DNA of 64,000 bases from an uncultured Oceanospirillaceae bacterium (GTDB taxonomy: Bacteria > Pseudomonadota > Gammaproteobacteria > Pseudomonadales > Balneatricaceae), in assembly GCA_937138495.1 (NCBI GenBank), contig CAKZPE010000092.1:1-64000 (forward strand), given 5' to 3'. The notes under the pieces were generated by a model that saw nothing but the letters and a program-made list of their open reading frames with translations, was not told where the DNA came from and did no database searches. The position numbers were made by a program, and so were the translations under genes. This document shows, in pieces, positions 17,114 through 25,064 of the stretch (position 1 is the first letter of the stretch; each line of letters begins with the position of its first letter).

Positions 17114-18012
17114 TAGAAGTATCCTTCTTGCTTCTTTTTCTCCATGGAGGTTGCAGAATCGTGATCAATCAACCTGCCCTGTCTTTCTGATGTTTTCGTC
17201 AGCAATACTTCCTGAATAACGGCTGGAAGTGTGTCGGCTTCGGATTTAACCGCGCCTGTGAGCGGGTAGCATCCAAGCGTTCTGAAACGTACTTTTTGCA
17301 TAACAGGTATTTCGTTTGGCTGAAGAGGCATTCGCTCGTCATCAACCATAATCAGTGTGCCATTTCGTTCAACGACGGGCCGTTCTGCTGCCAGGTAGAG
17401 TGGCACAATAGGGATGTGTTCAAGGTATATGTATTGCCATATATCCAGTTCGGTCCAGTTAGAGAGAGGAAATACGCGGAGCGATTCGTCCTGATGTTTG
17501 TGGGCGTTATAGTTTTTCCAAAGTTCCGGGCGCTGGTTCTTTGGGTCCCAGCGGTGATCAGCCGTGCGGAAAGAGAAGATGCGTTCTTTCGCACGGGATT
17601 TTTCTTCGTCGCGGCGGGCGCCACCGAAAGCCGCATCAAATTTGTATGTGTCCAGGGCCTGCTTAAGGCCGTCGGTTTTCATGATGTCGGTATGCAGTGC
17701 TGAACCGTGCGTAAAGGGGCCGATATTTTGTTCTGTACCTTCCGGATTTTTGTAGGTAATCAGTTCAAGTCCAAGGTCTTTAATCCGTTGGTCCCGAAAC
17801 GTATACATATCCCTGAATTTCCAACCGGTATCAACGTGGAGTAATGGGAACGGTGGCTTTGATGGATAGAATGCTTTCATCGCCAGGTGAAGCATAACTG
17901 CGCTGTCCTTGCCTATTGAATAGAGCATGACTGGATTTTCAGCGTTGGAAACAACTTCGCGCATTATCTGAATGCTTTCTGCTTCCAGTCTTTCCAGATG
18001 TGTTAATGCCAT
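17113..18012 (-). CDS. cysD: Sulfate adenylyltransferase small subunit CysD
   Basis: A 299-residue PP-loop ATP pyrophosphatase-type subunit that adenylates sulfate to APS together with the CysN GTPase. The PP-loop SIGKDSAVMLHLA is at about residues 32-44, with LLHVDTGWKFRDMY, AFGGARRDEEKSRAKER and FPLSNWTELDIWQYI, all conserved in CysD. The last residues EGYF match the family's end. It is the first gene of the two-gene operon, preceded by 194 bp that separate it from the LysR gene, where its promoter must lie. Confidence 0.96.
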   Translation of the reverse strand: MALTHLERLEAESIQIMREVVSNAENPVMLYSIGKDSAVMLHLAMKAFYPSKPPFPLLHVDTGWKFRDMYTFRDQRIKDLGLELITYKNPEGTEQNIGPFTHGSALHTDIMKTDGLKQALDTYKFDAAFGGARRDEEKSRAKERIFSFRTADHRWDPKNQRPELWKNYNAHKHQDESLRVFPLSNWTELDIWQYIYLEHIPIVPLYLAAERPVVERNGTLIMVDDERMPLQPNEIPVMQKVRFRTLGCYPLTGAVKSEADTLPAVIQEVLLTKTSERQGRLIDHDSATSMEKKKQEGYF

Positions 18013-18206
18013 CGTAATCCTTACATGAGGCTGTTTTAACGTTTTGTTTTAGCGGAGGGATTTGCTTGCTTGTAATCTTAAACAGTTTTCATAAGGCCGG
18101 TAAATATATAAAACTGTGATCGTTAACATTATCAGTGGCTGTAACTGAAATCAGAGTGATGAACGTTGTATTTCAGCGTTGTATTAAAGGTAAGTTTAAG
18201 CAGTGG

Positions 18207-19112
18207 CTATATCAGCGATAACAGCCACTTTCTGAAATACTCAGCCCCCTGTTTTGGACGCGCGGTTTGTTCCGGTTCCAGCATCAGGAACTGGGAGGTG
18301 GTTTCGACGCTGGTGCTCACCGGTTTAATCAGCAGGCCGCTGGCAAGATAGTCATCAACTAAGTTTTCCCAGCCCAGTGCCAGGCCCTGGCCGTTCAGAG
18401 CAGATTGTATAACCAGCAGGTAATTGTTGATGTTCATCCGCGGGCCGGCGTCGGCTTTGTATTCGATGTTGCAGGCCCGGAACCAGGCTTGCCAGCTCAG
18501 CCATTCTTCACCGACTTCTAACGTAAGCAGGGTGCCTCTGAGCATGTCTTCGGTGTGCTGGATGTGCGGATTCTTGTCCAGATAGCCCGGGCTGCATACC
18601 GGGAATACATTCTCGGCAAACAGAGGGGTGGCGGTGAGGTCCGCCGGGGCTTCGTGGCAGAAGAACAGGGCGATGTCGAATTCGTTGTGGCGGATGTCTT
18701 TAAGGGAGTCGACCGCCAGTATGCGTACGTCGATATCCGGATGAAGTTCCTGAAAAGCATTAAACCGGGGCAGTAGCCAGAACGAGGCCATGGCGTGGGT
18801 GGTGACCACTGTGACCTGTTGGTCTCCCTGCCATTGCAGGATGTTACCGGTCGCACCGGCTACCAGTAACAGAGATTGCTGAATGCTGTCGTAGTATTCC
18901 ATACCGGTGCTGGTGAGGCTGAGGCTGCGTTTATCCCGGATAAACAGCTTTCGGCCCAGATAATCCTCGAGGTGGCGAATCTGGCGGCTGATAGCGCCCT
19001 GGGTGACATTCAGTTCGTCAGCGGCACGGGTGAAGCTCAGATGCCGGGCAGCAGATTCAAATACCACCAGGCTGTTCAGCGGTGGCAGGGGGGTAATACG
19101 CATAGAATTCAA
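18207..19112 (-). CDS. LysR-family regulator (GcvA-like), divergent from the Rieske operon
   Basis: A 301-residue LysR-type transcription factor. The winged HTH is at about residues 8-67 (LNSLVVFESAARHLSFTRAADELNVTQGAISRQIRHLE), the linker helix follows, and the substrate-binding domain covers about 95-295. The GcvA-type C-terminus (ARPKQGAEYFRKWLLSLI) is visible. It is transcribed away from the Rieske oxygenase gene, with inverted-repeat elements in the shared 350-bp region, so control of that operon is the simplest reading. The last 81 bp are repeated at 15040-15120 beyond the cys operon. Confidence 0.9.
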   Translation of the reverse strand: MNSMRITPLPPLNSLVVFESAARHLSFTRAADELNVTQGAISRQIRHLEDYLGRKLFIRDKRSLSLTSTGMEYYDSIQQSLLLVAGATGNILQWQGDQQVTVVTTHAMASFWLLPRFNAFQELHPDIDVRILAVDSLKDIRHNEFDIALFFCHEAPADLTATPLFAENVFPVCSPGYLDKNPHIQHTEDMLRGTLLTLEVGEEWLSWQAWFRACNIEYKADAGPRMNINNYLLVIQSALNGQGLALGWENLVDDYLASGLLIKPVSTSVETTSQFLMLEPEQTARPKQGAEYFRKWLLSLI

Positions 19113-19133
19113 CAGACTCTTATTGTTATTTTT

Positions 19134-19285
19134 TGTAATAGATAACGGCGGTTTTTCTATTTTTACAGCACCTGATTAGATTTCCTGAGTCAGTACTGTT
19201 GGCCATATATCCTTTTATAATCCGGCAATTTAGAGGCTTTCTGCCGGTTTTTCAAACTTGTTTGCTATCTATTACATTTTGTAAT
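19134..19285. promoter_or_regulatory. Paired inverted elements, candidate LysR operator
   Basis: TGTAATAGATAAC at 19134-19146 recurs in inverse orientation as GCTATCTATTACA at 19264-19276. The second copy is also half of the perfect palindrome ATTACA-TTT-TGTAAT (19271-19285), which has the T-N11-A layout of LysR boxes. Both sit in the 350-bp gap between the divergent LysR and Rieske genes, one near the regulator's own start. No other content was seen in this gap. Confidence 0.45.
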
Positions 19286-19462
19286 GATTCGAGGGCGAAT
19301 AAGTCGTTTGTCAGCTTTCCCGGTGCGCCGCTACTATTGACGGATAAACAGGGTATGCTTTGCCATCCATCAGCAGTGCAACACTGCAGGGTTTTACAGC
19401 GTGCCTGAAAATAAGAATCCACCGGTTGTTGTACGTTTGCCGGTTCTGTTGAGAGCACACTT

Positions 19463-20644
19463 ATGACTGATTCAATGCAGCAAATCCCTCTGGCGACGCT
19501 GGACGCCGTGCGTAAGCCTATCGCTGAAGCCAATGGTATGCCGAATGCGGTGTATGATGATCCGGCAATGTTTGAGTATGAACGCGATAACGTGCTGGGT
19601 AAAACCTGGGCCGGTCTGGCGTTTGGCAGCGAGTTACCGAAGAAAGGTTTTGCGAAGCCGGTTGATTTCATGGGGTTGCCATTGGCGATCATGCGTAACC
19701 GCGATGGTGAAATTAACGTTTTCCATAATATCTGCAGCCACCGGGGCATGATTCTGCTGCGTGAAGAAACCGAAGTGGAAGGCATGGTGCGTTGCCCGTA
19801 TCACTCCTGGACATATGACCTGAACGGCAACCTTAAAGGTACCCCGCATATCGGCGGTGTGGGCGTGCACAAGGCGGAAGGGTTTGTGTGCGAGAAGCAT
19901 GGTCTGCGTAAAGTGCGTTCAGCGATGTGGAACGACATTATCTTTATTAACTTGTCTGGCGATGGCGCACCCTTTGAAGAATTTATTACTCCACTGGTAA
20001 AGCGCTGGGAAGAGTTTACCGGTAAGGGCGGTTTCGACAAAGTCCACGTCGCGCCTACCGGCAGCGCAATGGAATTAACCGTGATGGCTAACTGGAAGCT
20101 GGCGGTCGAGAATTACTGCGAGGCGTATCACCTGCCATGGGTTCACCCGAGCCTGAATACCTATTCACCGCTGGATCAGCACTATAACCTGATCGTTAAC
20201 GACAACATGTCCGGGCAGGGCAGCTATACCTATAACCTGTCTGATGTTGCCGGTACCAGCCTGCCGCAGTTCGGTGACTGGCCACAGGATAAGATCCGCC
20301 AGGCAGAATATGTCTCCCTGTACCCGAACGTGCTGCTAGGCGTTCAGGCGGATCACGTGTTCTCCATCATTCTGCAACCGCAGGCGAATAATAAGACCCT
20401 TGAAAAACTGCAGCTGGCTTACGTGGGTGAAGAGGCCTGTGGCGATAAATACGCGGCTTGCCGTACCTCCGTGCTGGAAAGCTGGAAAGTGGTATTCGGT
20501 GAAGATGTATTCGCCGTAGAAGGTATGCAGAACGGCCGTAAGTCCCCGGCATTTGAAGGCGGTGTGTTCTCACCGGTACTGGATGGCCCGACTCATCACT
20601 TCCACCAGTGGGTGGCTAACCGTTATGCTGAGTCGATGGCCTGA
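19463..20644 (+). CDS. Rieske non-heme iron oxygenase, alpha subunit (quaternary-amine type)
   Basis: A 393-residue ring-hydroxylating-type oxygenase. The Rieske [2Fe-2S] site is CSH at residues 91-93 and CPYH at 111-114. The mononuclear iron site is seen in NYCEAYHLPWVH, with His223 and His228. The residue at the position that links the Rieske and iron centres is Glu220 rather than the Asp of aromatic dioxygenases. A bridging Glu is established for carnitine monooxygenase CntA, and the overall sequence resembles GbcA/Stc2-type N-demethylases and monooxygenases, so an N-methylated or quaternary amine is the likely substrate class. No small beta subunit follows. Reducing power probably comes from the rubredoxin-reductase fusion encoded at 22244. 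Confidence 0.85.
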   Translation: MTDSMQQIPLATLDAVRKPIAEANGMPNAVYDDPAMFEYERDNVLGKTWAGLAFGSELPKKGFAKPVDFMGLPLAIMRNRDGEINVFHNICSHRGMILLREETEVEGMVRCPYHSWTYDLNGNLKGTPHIGGVGVHKAEGFVCEKHGLRKVRSAMWNDIIFINLSGDGAPFEEFITPLVKRWEEFTGKGGFDKVHVAPTGSAMELTVMANWKLAVENYCEAYHLPWVHPSLNTYSPLDQHYNLIVNDNMSGQGSYTYNLSDVAGTSLPQFGDWPQDKIRQAEYVSLYPNVLLGVQADHVFSIILQPQANNKTLEKLQLAYVGEEACGDKYAACRTSVLESWKVVFGEDVFAVEGMQNGRKSPAFEGGVFSPVLDGPTHHFHQWVANRYAESMA

Positions 20645-20667
20645 CGTCAGACAGACTGGAGTAAACC

Positions 20668-22101
20668 ATGACAGACGTGAAACACTGGCAGAATTTCATT
20701 GCCGGGGAATGGGTTGATGGTAAGGAATACATCGACGTGTATGATCCGGCAACCGGTGATGTATTTGCCAGCATGTCGGCAGCTGATGCCGCCGATATCG
20801 ACCGGGCAGTGCAGGCTGCCCGGGCCTGCGTTGCCAGCGGCGAGATGACTGACTGCCGCCCGGCGCAACGGGCTGAAATGCTGTACCGCATTGCCGGTGA
20901 GATTCGCACGCTGGCTGAGGAAGGCGCACCGCTGTTGGTTCAGGAAAGCGGCAAGTCTCTCGACGACGCCATGGGTGAGTTCACCACCGCAGCCCGCTAT
21001 TTTGAATACTATGCCGGTATGGCGGATAAGATCGAAGGTAGATCCATTCCACTGGGTAATGACTATGTCGATTTTACGTATTACGAGCCGATGGGCGTGT
21101 CTGCTCAGATAGTTCCTTGGAATTTCCCGGTTGATATTTGTGCCCGCTCGCTGGCACCCGCACTGGCGGCCGGCAATGCGGTGGTCGTGAAGACCCCGGA
21201 AAATACTCCGCTGGCAATGTTGCTGCTGGCCAAAGCTTGTCAGAACGCTGGTTTGGCGGACGGTGCCCTGAGCATCATCAACGGTTACGGCCACAGTACC
21301 GGTGCACAGCTGGTGGCGCATCCGGGGGTCGATCAGATCGTCTTTACCGGTTCAGTGGCCACCGGGCAGGCGATTTTACGTTCTGTTGCTGACCGTGCCT
21401 TGCCTTGCGTGATGGAGCTGGGGGGGAAGTCTGCAGCGGTGGTATTTAACGATGCAGACATGGATCAGCTGTTAAGCAGTGTGAAATGGGGCATCTTCTT
21501 TAATGCCGGGCAGGTGTGTTCTGCTATGTCGCGAATGCTGGTGCAGCGTGATATTTACGATCAGGTTGTCGCAGCGGTTAAAGACCTCGCCGAAGGTTTG
21601 CACATGGGGCCGGGCATGGAAAATGCGGATCTCACGCCTTTAGCCTCTGCAGATCAGCAACGTCGGGTTGCCAGCCTGGTAAATAAAGCTAAGGAAGAGG
21701 GCGCACGTCTGGTGACAGGTGGCAGTGCAGCGTCGCGTGCGGGTTACTTTTTTGAAGCGACTGTGTTCGCCGATGTGACCCCTGATATGAGCATCTTCCG
21801 GGATGAGGTGTTTGGTCCGGTACTTGCCATTACGCCGTTCGATACAGAAGAAGAGGCATGGGCGCTGGCGAACGGCACCGAGTTCGGTCTGGTTGCCGGT
21901 GTGTTCGCCCATGACCTTACCCGGGCGATGCGTGCCAGCCGCAAGCTGCAGGCCGGTCAGGTGTTCGTTAACGAGTGGTATGCCGGCGGTATTGAAACGC
22001 CGTTTGGCGGTATCAAACTCTCGGGTTACGGCCGTGAAAAAGGTCAGGAAGCACTGTACAGCTACGTGCATACCAAGAACGTGGCCATTCGTGTGACCTG
22101 A
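20668..22101 (+). CDS. NAD(P)-dependent aldehyde dehydrogenase
   Basis: A 477-residue aldehyde dehydrogenase that oxidises an aldehyde to the acid. Catalytic Glu250 (VMELGGKSA) and nucleophile Cys284 (NAGQVCSA) are present, with the cofactor-binding PWNFPV, VVKTPENTP and FTGSVATG segments and the family-typical ending PFGGIKLSGYGREKG. It follows the Rieske gene after 23 bp with TGGAG before the ATG, so the two are one operon. In this setting it would oxidise an aldehyde formed by the oxygenase (for example formaldehyde-like or semialdehyde products); the actual substrate is not deducible. Confidence 0.92.
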   Translation: MTDVKHWQNFIAGEWVDGKEYIDVYDPATGDVFASMSAADAADIDRAVQAARACVASGEMTDCRPAQRAEMLYRIAGEIRTLAEEGAPLLVQESGKSLDDAMGEFTTAARYFEYYAGMADKIEGRSIPLGNDYVDFTYYEPMGVSAQIVPWNFPVDICARSLAPALAAGNAVVVKTPENTPLAMLLLAKACQNAGLADGALSIINGYGHSTGAQLVAHPGVDQIVFTGSVATGQAILRSVADRALPCVMELGGKSAAVVFNDADMDQLLSSVKWGIFFNAGQVCSAMSRMLVQRDIYDQVVAAVKDLAEGLHMGPGMENADLTPLASADQQRRVASLVNKAKEEGARLVTGGSAASRAGYFFEATVFADVTPDMSIFRDEVFGPVLAITPFDTEEEAWALANGTEFGLVAGVFAHDLTRAMRASRKLQAGQVFVNEWYAGGIETPFGGIKLSGYGREKGQEALYSYVHTKNVAIRVT

Positions 22102-22109
22102 TGTGACTG

Positions 22110-22132
22110 CCCGGCGTATTCAATGCGCCGGG
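22110..22132 (+). terminator. Weak hairpin downstream of the aldehyde dehydrogenase
   Basis: CCCGGCG-TATTCAATG-CGCCGGG forms a 7-bp GC-rich stem followed by only a short T stretch (TGTTT). It may be a partial terminator or a processing hairpin between the dehydrogenase and the rubredoxin-reductase gene. Confidence 0.35.
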
Positions 22133-22243
22133 TGTTTATGTATTAACGCCAGATGTTGAGCAATTGCTTGTTTTAACTGGCGAAATGCACAATTGTTAGT
22201 TTTAATCAGAGGAAACAGGTGTTTCCGGGGAGAGGAGTAGCGC

Positions 22244-23620
22244 GTGAGAAAATGGCTCTGTGTGGTGTGTGGTTTGATTTACGACGAGGCCAAAGGCTGG
22301 CCGGATGATGGCATTATGGCGGGTACCCGCTGGGAAGACGTCCCGGATGACTGGTTGTGTCCGGACTGTGGCGTCGGTAAAGCCGACTTCGAAATGATTG
22401 AAATCACTGAATCACCGGTAGCTGCTGCCGCTGCGTCTGCTTCTGAAACGGCTCTTGAGACGTCAATGGCTGCTGTCCTGAATGACGAGCCTCCGGTGGT
22501 TATCGTCGGCAGTGGTTTTGCCGGCTATACCCTGGCGGAAACCCTGCGTGAAAAGGCGCCGCAAAAACCGATCATCGTATTTACGTCTGATGACGGTGCT
22601 AACTACTCTAAACCCGGGCTCTCCAATGCGCTTACCCGGGGTAAATCCGCGCCGGAGCTGGTGACTGAAACTGCACTGCAGATTGAGCAACGGCTGAATA
22701 TTCGTGTATACACCCGGGTGCAGGCTGAGCGGATCGATGCAGATGCGCATGTGCTGCATACTGATATCGGCGAGCAAACTTACAGCAAGCTGATTCTTAC
22801 CACCGGTGCTGCCCCTATCCGTTTGCCGCTGGCGGGCACCGGTGCTTCTGATGTGCTGAGTGTGAATGATTTAACTGACTACCGGGTGATGCGTGCCCGC
22901 CTGGAAGGCGCGAAAAAGGTCTGCATCATCGGTAATGGCCTGATCGGCTGTGAATTTGCTAACGATCTGAGTAATCAGGGGCTGCAGGTAACGGTTGTTG
23001 GCCTGGGTGACTGGGCCATGCAGGGGCTGATTCCTCAATCGGTTGGCGAAGCGTTGCAGGCGAAACTCAGCGAACAGGGTGTCAGCTGGCAGCTGCAGAC
23101 CAGTGTTGAGATTGTTGACCAGGCTGAATCCGGCTACCGGCTGACACTTACCAGCGGTGAAGTCGTCGATGCTGATCTGGTGATTTCTGCCGTCGGGCTC
23201 AGACCACGCACAGAGCTGGCGCAAACCGCCGGTATCGATTGTGGCCGGGGAGTTAAAGTCAATGGAGGCTTGCGTACCAGTGTTGCCGATATTTACGCGC
23301 TGGGCGACTGTGCTGAGTTACAGGGTAAAGTGCTGCCGTATATCGCACCCATTAATTTTGGCGTGCGGGCGTTAGCAGATTGTCTGTTAGGCCGCCCAAC
23401 TATGGCTCAGTATCCTCATATGCCTGTGGTGGTCAAAACCCCGGCATTGCCATTAACCATTCAGTCGCCGGAGCCCGGCACAGAAGGCGAGTGGCAAACC
23501 GACACCACCGATTCAGGTATGCGCAGCCTGCTCCGCGATTCTGCCGGCATGCTGAAAGGCTTCGTGCTGGCCGGTAGCTGTACAGCTGAGCGCCAGCAAT
23601 GGCTTGATCAACTGATCTGA
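22244..23620 (+). CDS. Rubredoxin fused to rubredoxin/ferredoxin-NAD+ reductase
   Basis: A 458-residue electron-transfer fusion. Residues 1-50 are a rubredoxin with the iron ligands CVVCG (Cys6, Cys9) and CPDCG (Cys39, Cys42). An Ala-rich linker at about 54-75 leads to a pyridine-nucleotide:disulfide-oxidoreductase-type reductase with FAD site VVIVGSGFAG, NAD site CIIGNGLIGCEF and the second FAD motif VADIYALGDCAE. Electrons would flow from NAD(P)H through FAD to the attached rubredoxin and on to a partner. The nearest partner is the Rieske oxygenase two genes upstream. GGAGAGGAG precedes the GTG start. Separate rubredoxin and reductase are more usual, for example with alkane hydroxylases, none of which is present here. 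Confidence 0.9.
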   Translation: MRKWLCVVCGLIYDEAKGWPDDGIMAGTRWEDVPDDWLCPDCGVGKADFEMIEITESPVAAAAASASETALETSMAAVLNDEPPVVIVGSGFAGYTLAETLREKAPQKPIIVFTSDDGANYSKPGLSNALTRGKSAPELVTETALQIEQRLNIRVYTRVQAERIDADAHVLHTDIGEQTYSKLILTTGAAPIRLPLAGTGASDVLSVNDLTDYRVMRARLEGAKKVCIIGNGLIGCEFANDLSNQGLQVTVVGLGDWAMQGLIPQSVGEALQAKLSEQGVSWQLQTSVEIVDQAESGYRLTLTSGEVVDADLVISAVGLRPRTELAQTAGIDCGRGVKVNGGLRTSVADIYALGDCAELQGKVLPYIAPINFGVRALADCLLGRPTMAQYPHMPVVVKTPALPLTIQSPEPGTEGEWQTDTTDSGMRSLLRDSAGMLKGFVLAGSCTAERQQWLDQLI

Positions 23621-23717
23621 TCAGGCCTGGGCTACCCAGAGTGGTGGCGTAACACATAGTCTTGTTATTCCCGGATTGTTAGTATGGTTTACAATCTTTG
23701 AATGAAGGGATGCATGT

Positions 23718-25055
23718 GTGAGATTGCTGTTTTTTTCCAACCATAAAAGGTTTTTAAAACCCTTACTTTCGGGGAGTGTTCTGGCGGCCGCAAGCCTGCT
23801 TAGCAGCGTTTGTTTTGCATCGCTGGAAGAACTCTCCGAATTCGTTGACGCTGGCCAGTTTGGAAAGGCGTACCAGTTAGCGAATTCAATGCTGTCAGAG
23901 CATGAAGGTGACCCCACGTTTGATATTCAGTATGCCGTGTCTGCTATCGAGACCTTGCATCTGGAAGAAGGCGTATTTGCGCTGGAGCGTGTACTGCTTA
24001 TTGAGCCTGACAATCAGCTTGCAAAGCTGGAGCTGGCCCGTGCCTATTATCAGCTACGGAAGTTTGACCAGGCCGTTGCGCTGTTTAGTGCAGTAAAAGC
24101 TAACCAGCCACCTCCACGGGTTGTTACCCGCATCGACCGCTATCTGGCGCTGATTGAAAAGCGCCGTGTAAACCGCTTTACCCGCGTACAGGGGTTTGTT
24201 GAGTTATATGCCGGTTACGACTCCAATGTGAATGCCGCTCCCGCCAGCCAACTCACCCGGGTGGTGCTGAGTGATGATGCACTTGGGCGGGGCGATTCAT
24301 ATATCGCCTTAAAAGGCGGGCTGGATGTCGAGCACCGTTACGCGGAAGACCGTTCGTTAATCTTTGAGTCCCGTTTAGATATACGCCGTTATGACACGGA
24401 AGAGGAACAGGATAATTCAAACCTGACCCTCAAAGTGGGCCACCGCTGGTATGAAGGAAAAAACCAGTATCAGCTGAATGTTGTTCGTCAGGATTACCGG
24501 CTGGATGATGAGGGCTACCGGGATTTAATGGGTATCAGTGCAGACTGGAACCGCCAACTGACTAACCGCAGCATGCTGCGCTCCTATCTGGCGGTTAATG
24601 ACCTGAAGTATGACGCCAGCAGCTGGCGTGATTCCCGTCAGTACAACATTGGCAGTAATTTTCTGTATGCCGGTGATGGTGCCTGGAAGCCTGTGTATGT
24701 GCTGGGTGGTTTTATCGGTAACGAAACGCCTGATACCCCCGGCACCCTGGCGGACGGTGATGTAGACCGGGATTTCTATGGCATAAGTGCCGCTGTTCAG
24801 CTGATACCCTTAAAGAATCTGACGCTTATGCCCAGTGTGGTGCATCAGGTCAGTGAATATGCGGGTGAACACTGGATTTATGGCCTAAAACGTAAAGATA
24901 AATATACCGCGTTTAACCTGACCGCTAACTGGCGTTTCAAAGATAACTGGTCGTTGCTGACCAATTACAGCTACGCCGAAGCGGATTCTAATATTGAACT
25001 GAACGATTACCGGCGTGAACAGATTAATCTGGGTTTGCGCCGGGAATTTAAATGA
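23718..25055 (+). CDS. TPR plus outer-membrane beta-barrel protein (SLAM-like)
   Basis: A 445-residue exported protein. A signal peptide (about 1-34) is followed by tetratricopeptide-like helices at about 35-150 (GQFGKAYQLANSML, LAKLELARAYYQLRKFDQAVALF) and a long region of alternating strands from about 155 to the end (FVELYAGYDSNVNAAP...), finishing in REQINLGLRREFK as expected for a barrel. TPR plus barrel is the layout of surface-lipoprotein assembly modifiers (DUF560). The GTG start has AAGGGA upstream. The FecR-domain gene begins 9 bp later, so the two are one operon, perhaps an outer-membrane platform for the secreted FecR protein. The family call is moderate. Confidence 0.65.
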   Translation: MRLLFFSNHKRFLKPLLSGSVLAAASLLSSVCFASLEELSEFVDAGQFGKAYQLANSMLSEHEGDPTFDIQYAVSAIETLHLEEGVFALERVLLIEPDNQLAKLELARAYYQLRKFDQAVALFSAVKANQPPPRVVTRIDRYLALIEKRRVNRFTRVQGFVELYAGYDSNVNAAPASQLTRVVLSDDALGRGDSYIALKGGLDVEHRYAEDRSLIFESRLDIRRYDTEEEQDNSNLTLKVGHRWYEGKNQYQLNVVRQDYRLDDEGYRDLMGISADWNRQLTNRSMLRSYLAVNDLKYDASSWRDSRQYNIGSNFLYAGDGAWKPVYVLGGFIGNETPDTPGTLADGDVDRDFYGISAAVQLIPLKNLTLMPSVVHQVSEYAGEHWIYGLKRKDKYTAFNLTANWRFKDNWSLLTNYSYAEADSNIELNDYRREQINLGLRREFK

Positions 25056-25064
25056 GGTGGCGAC

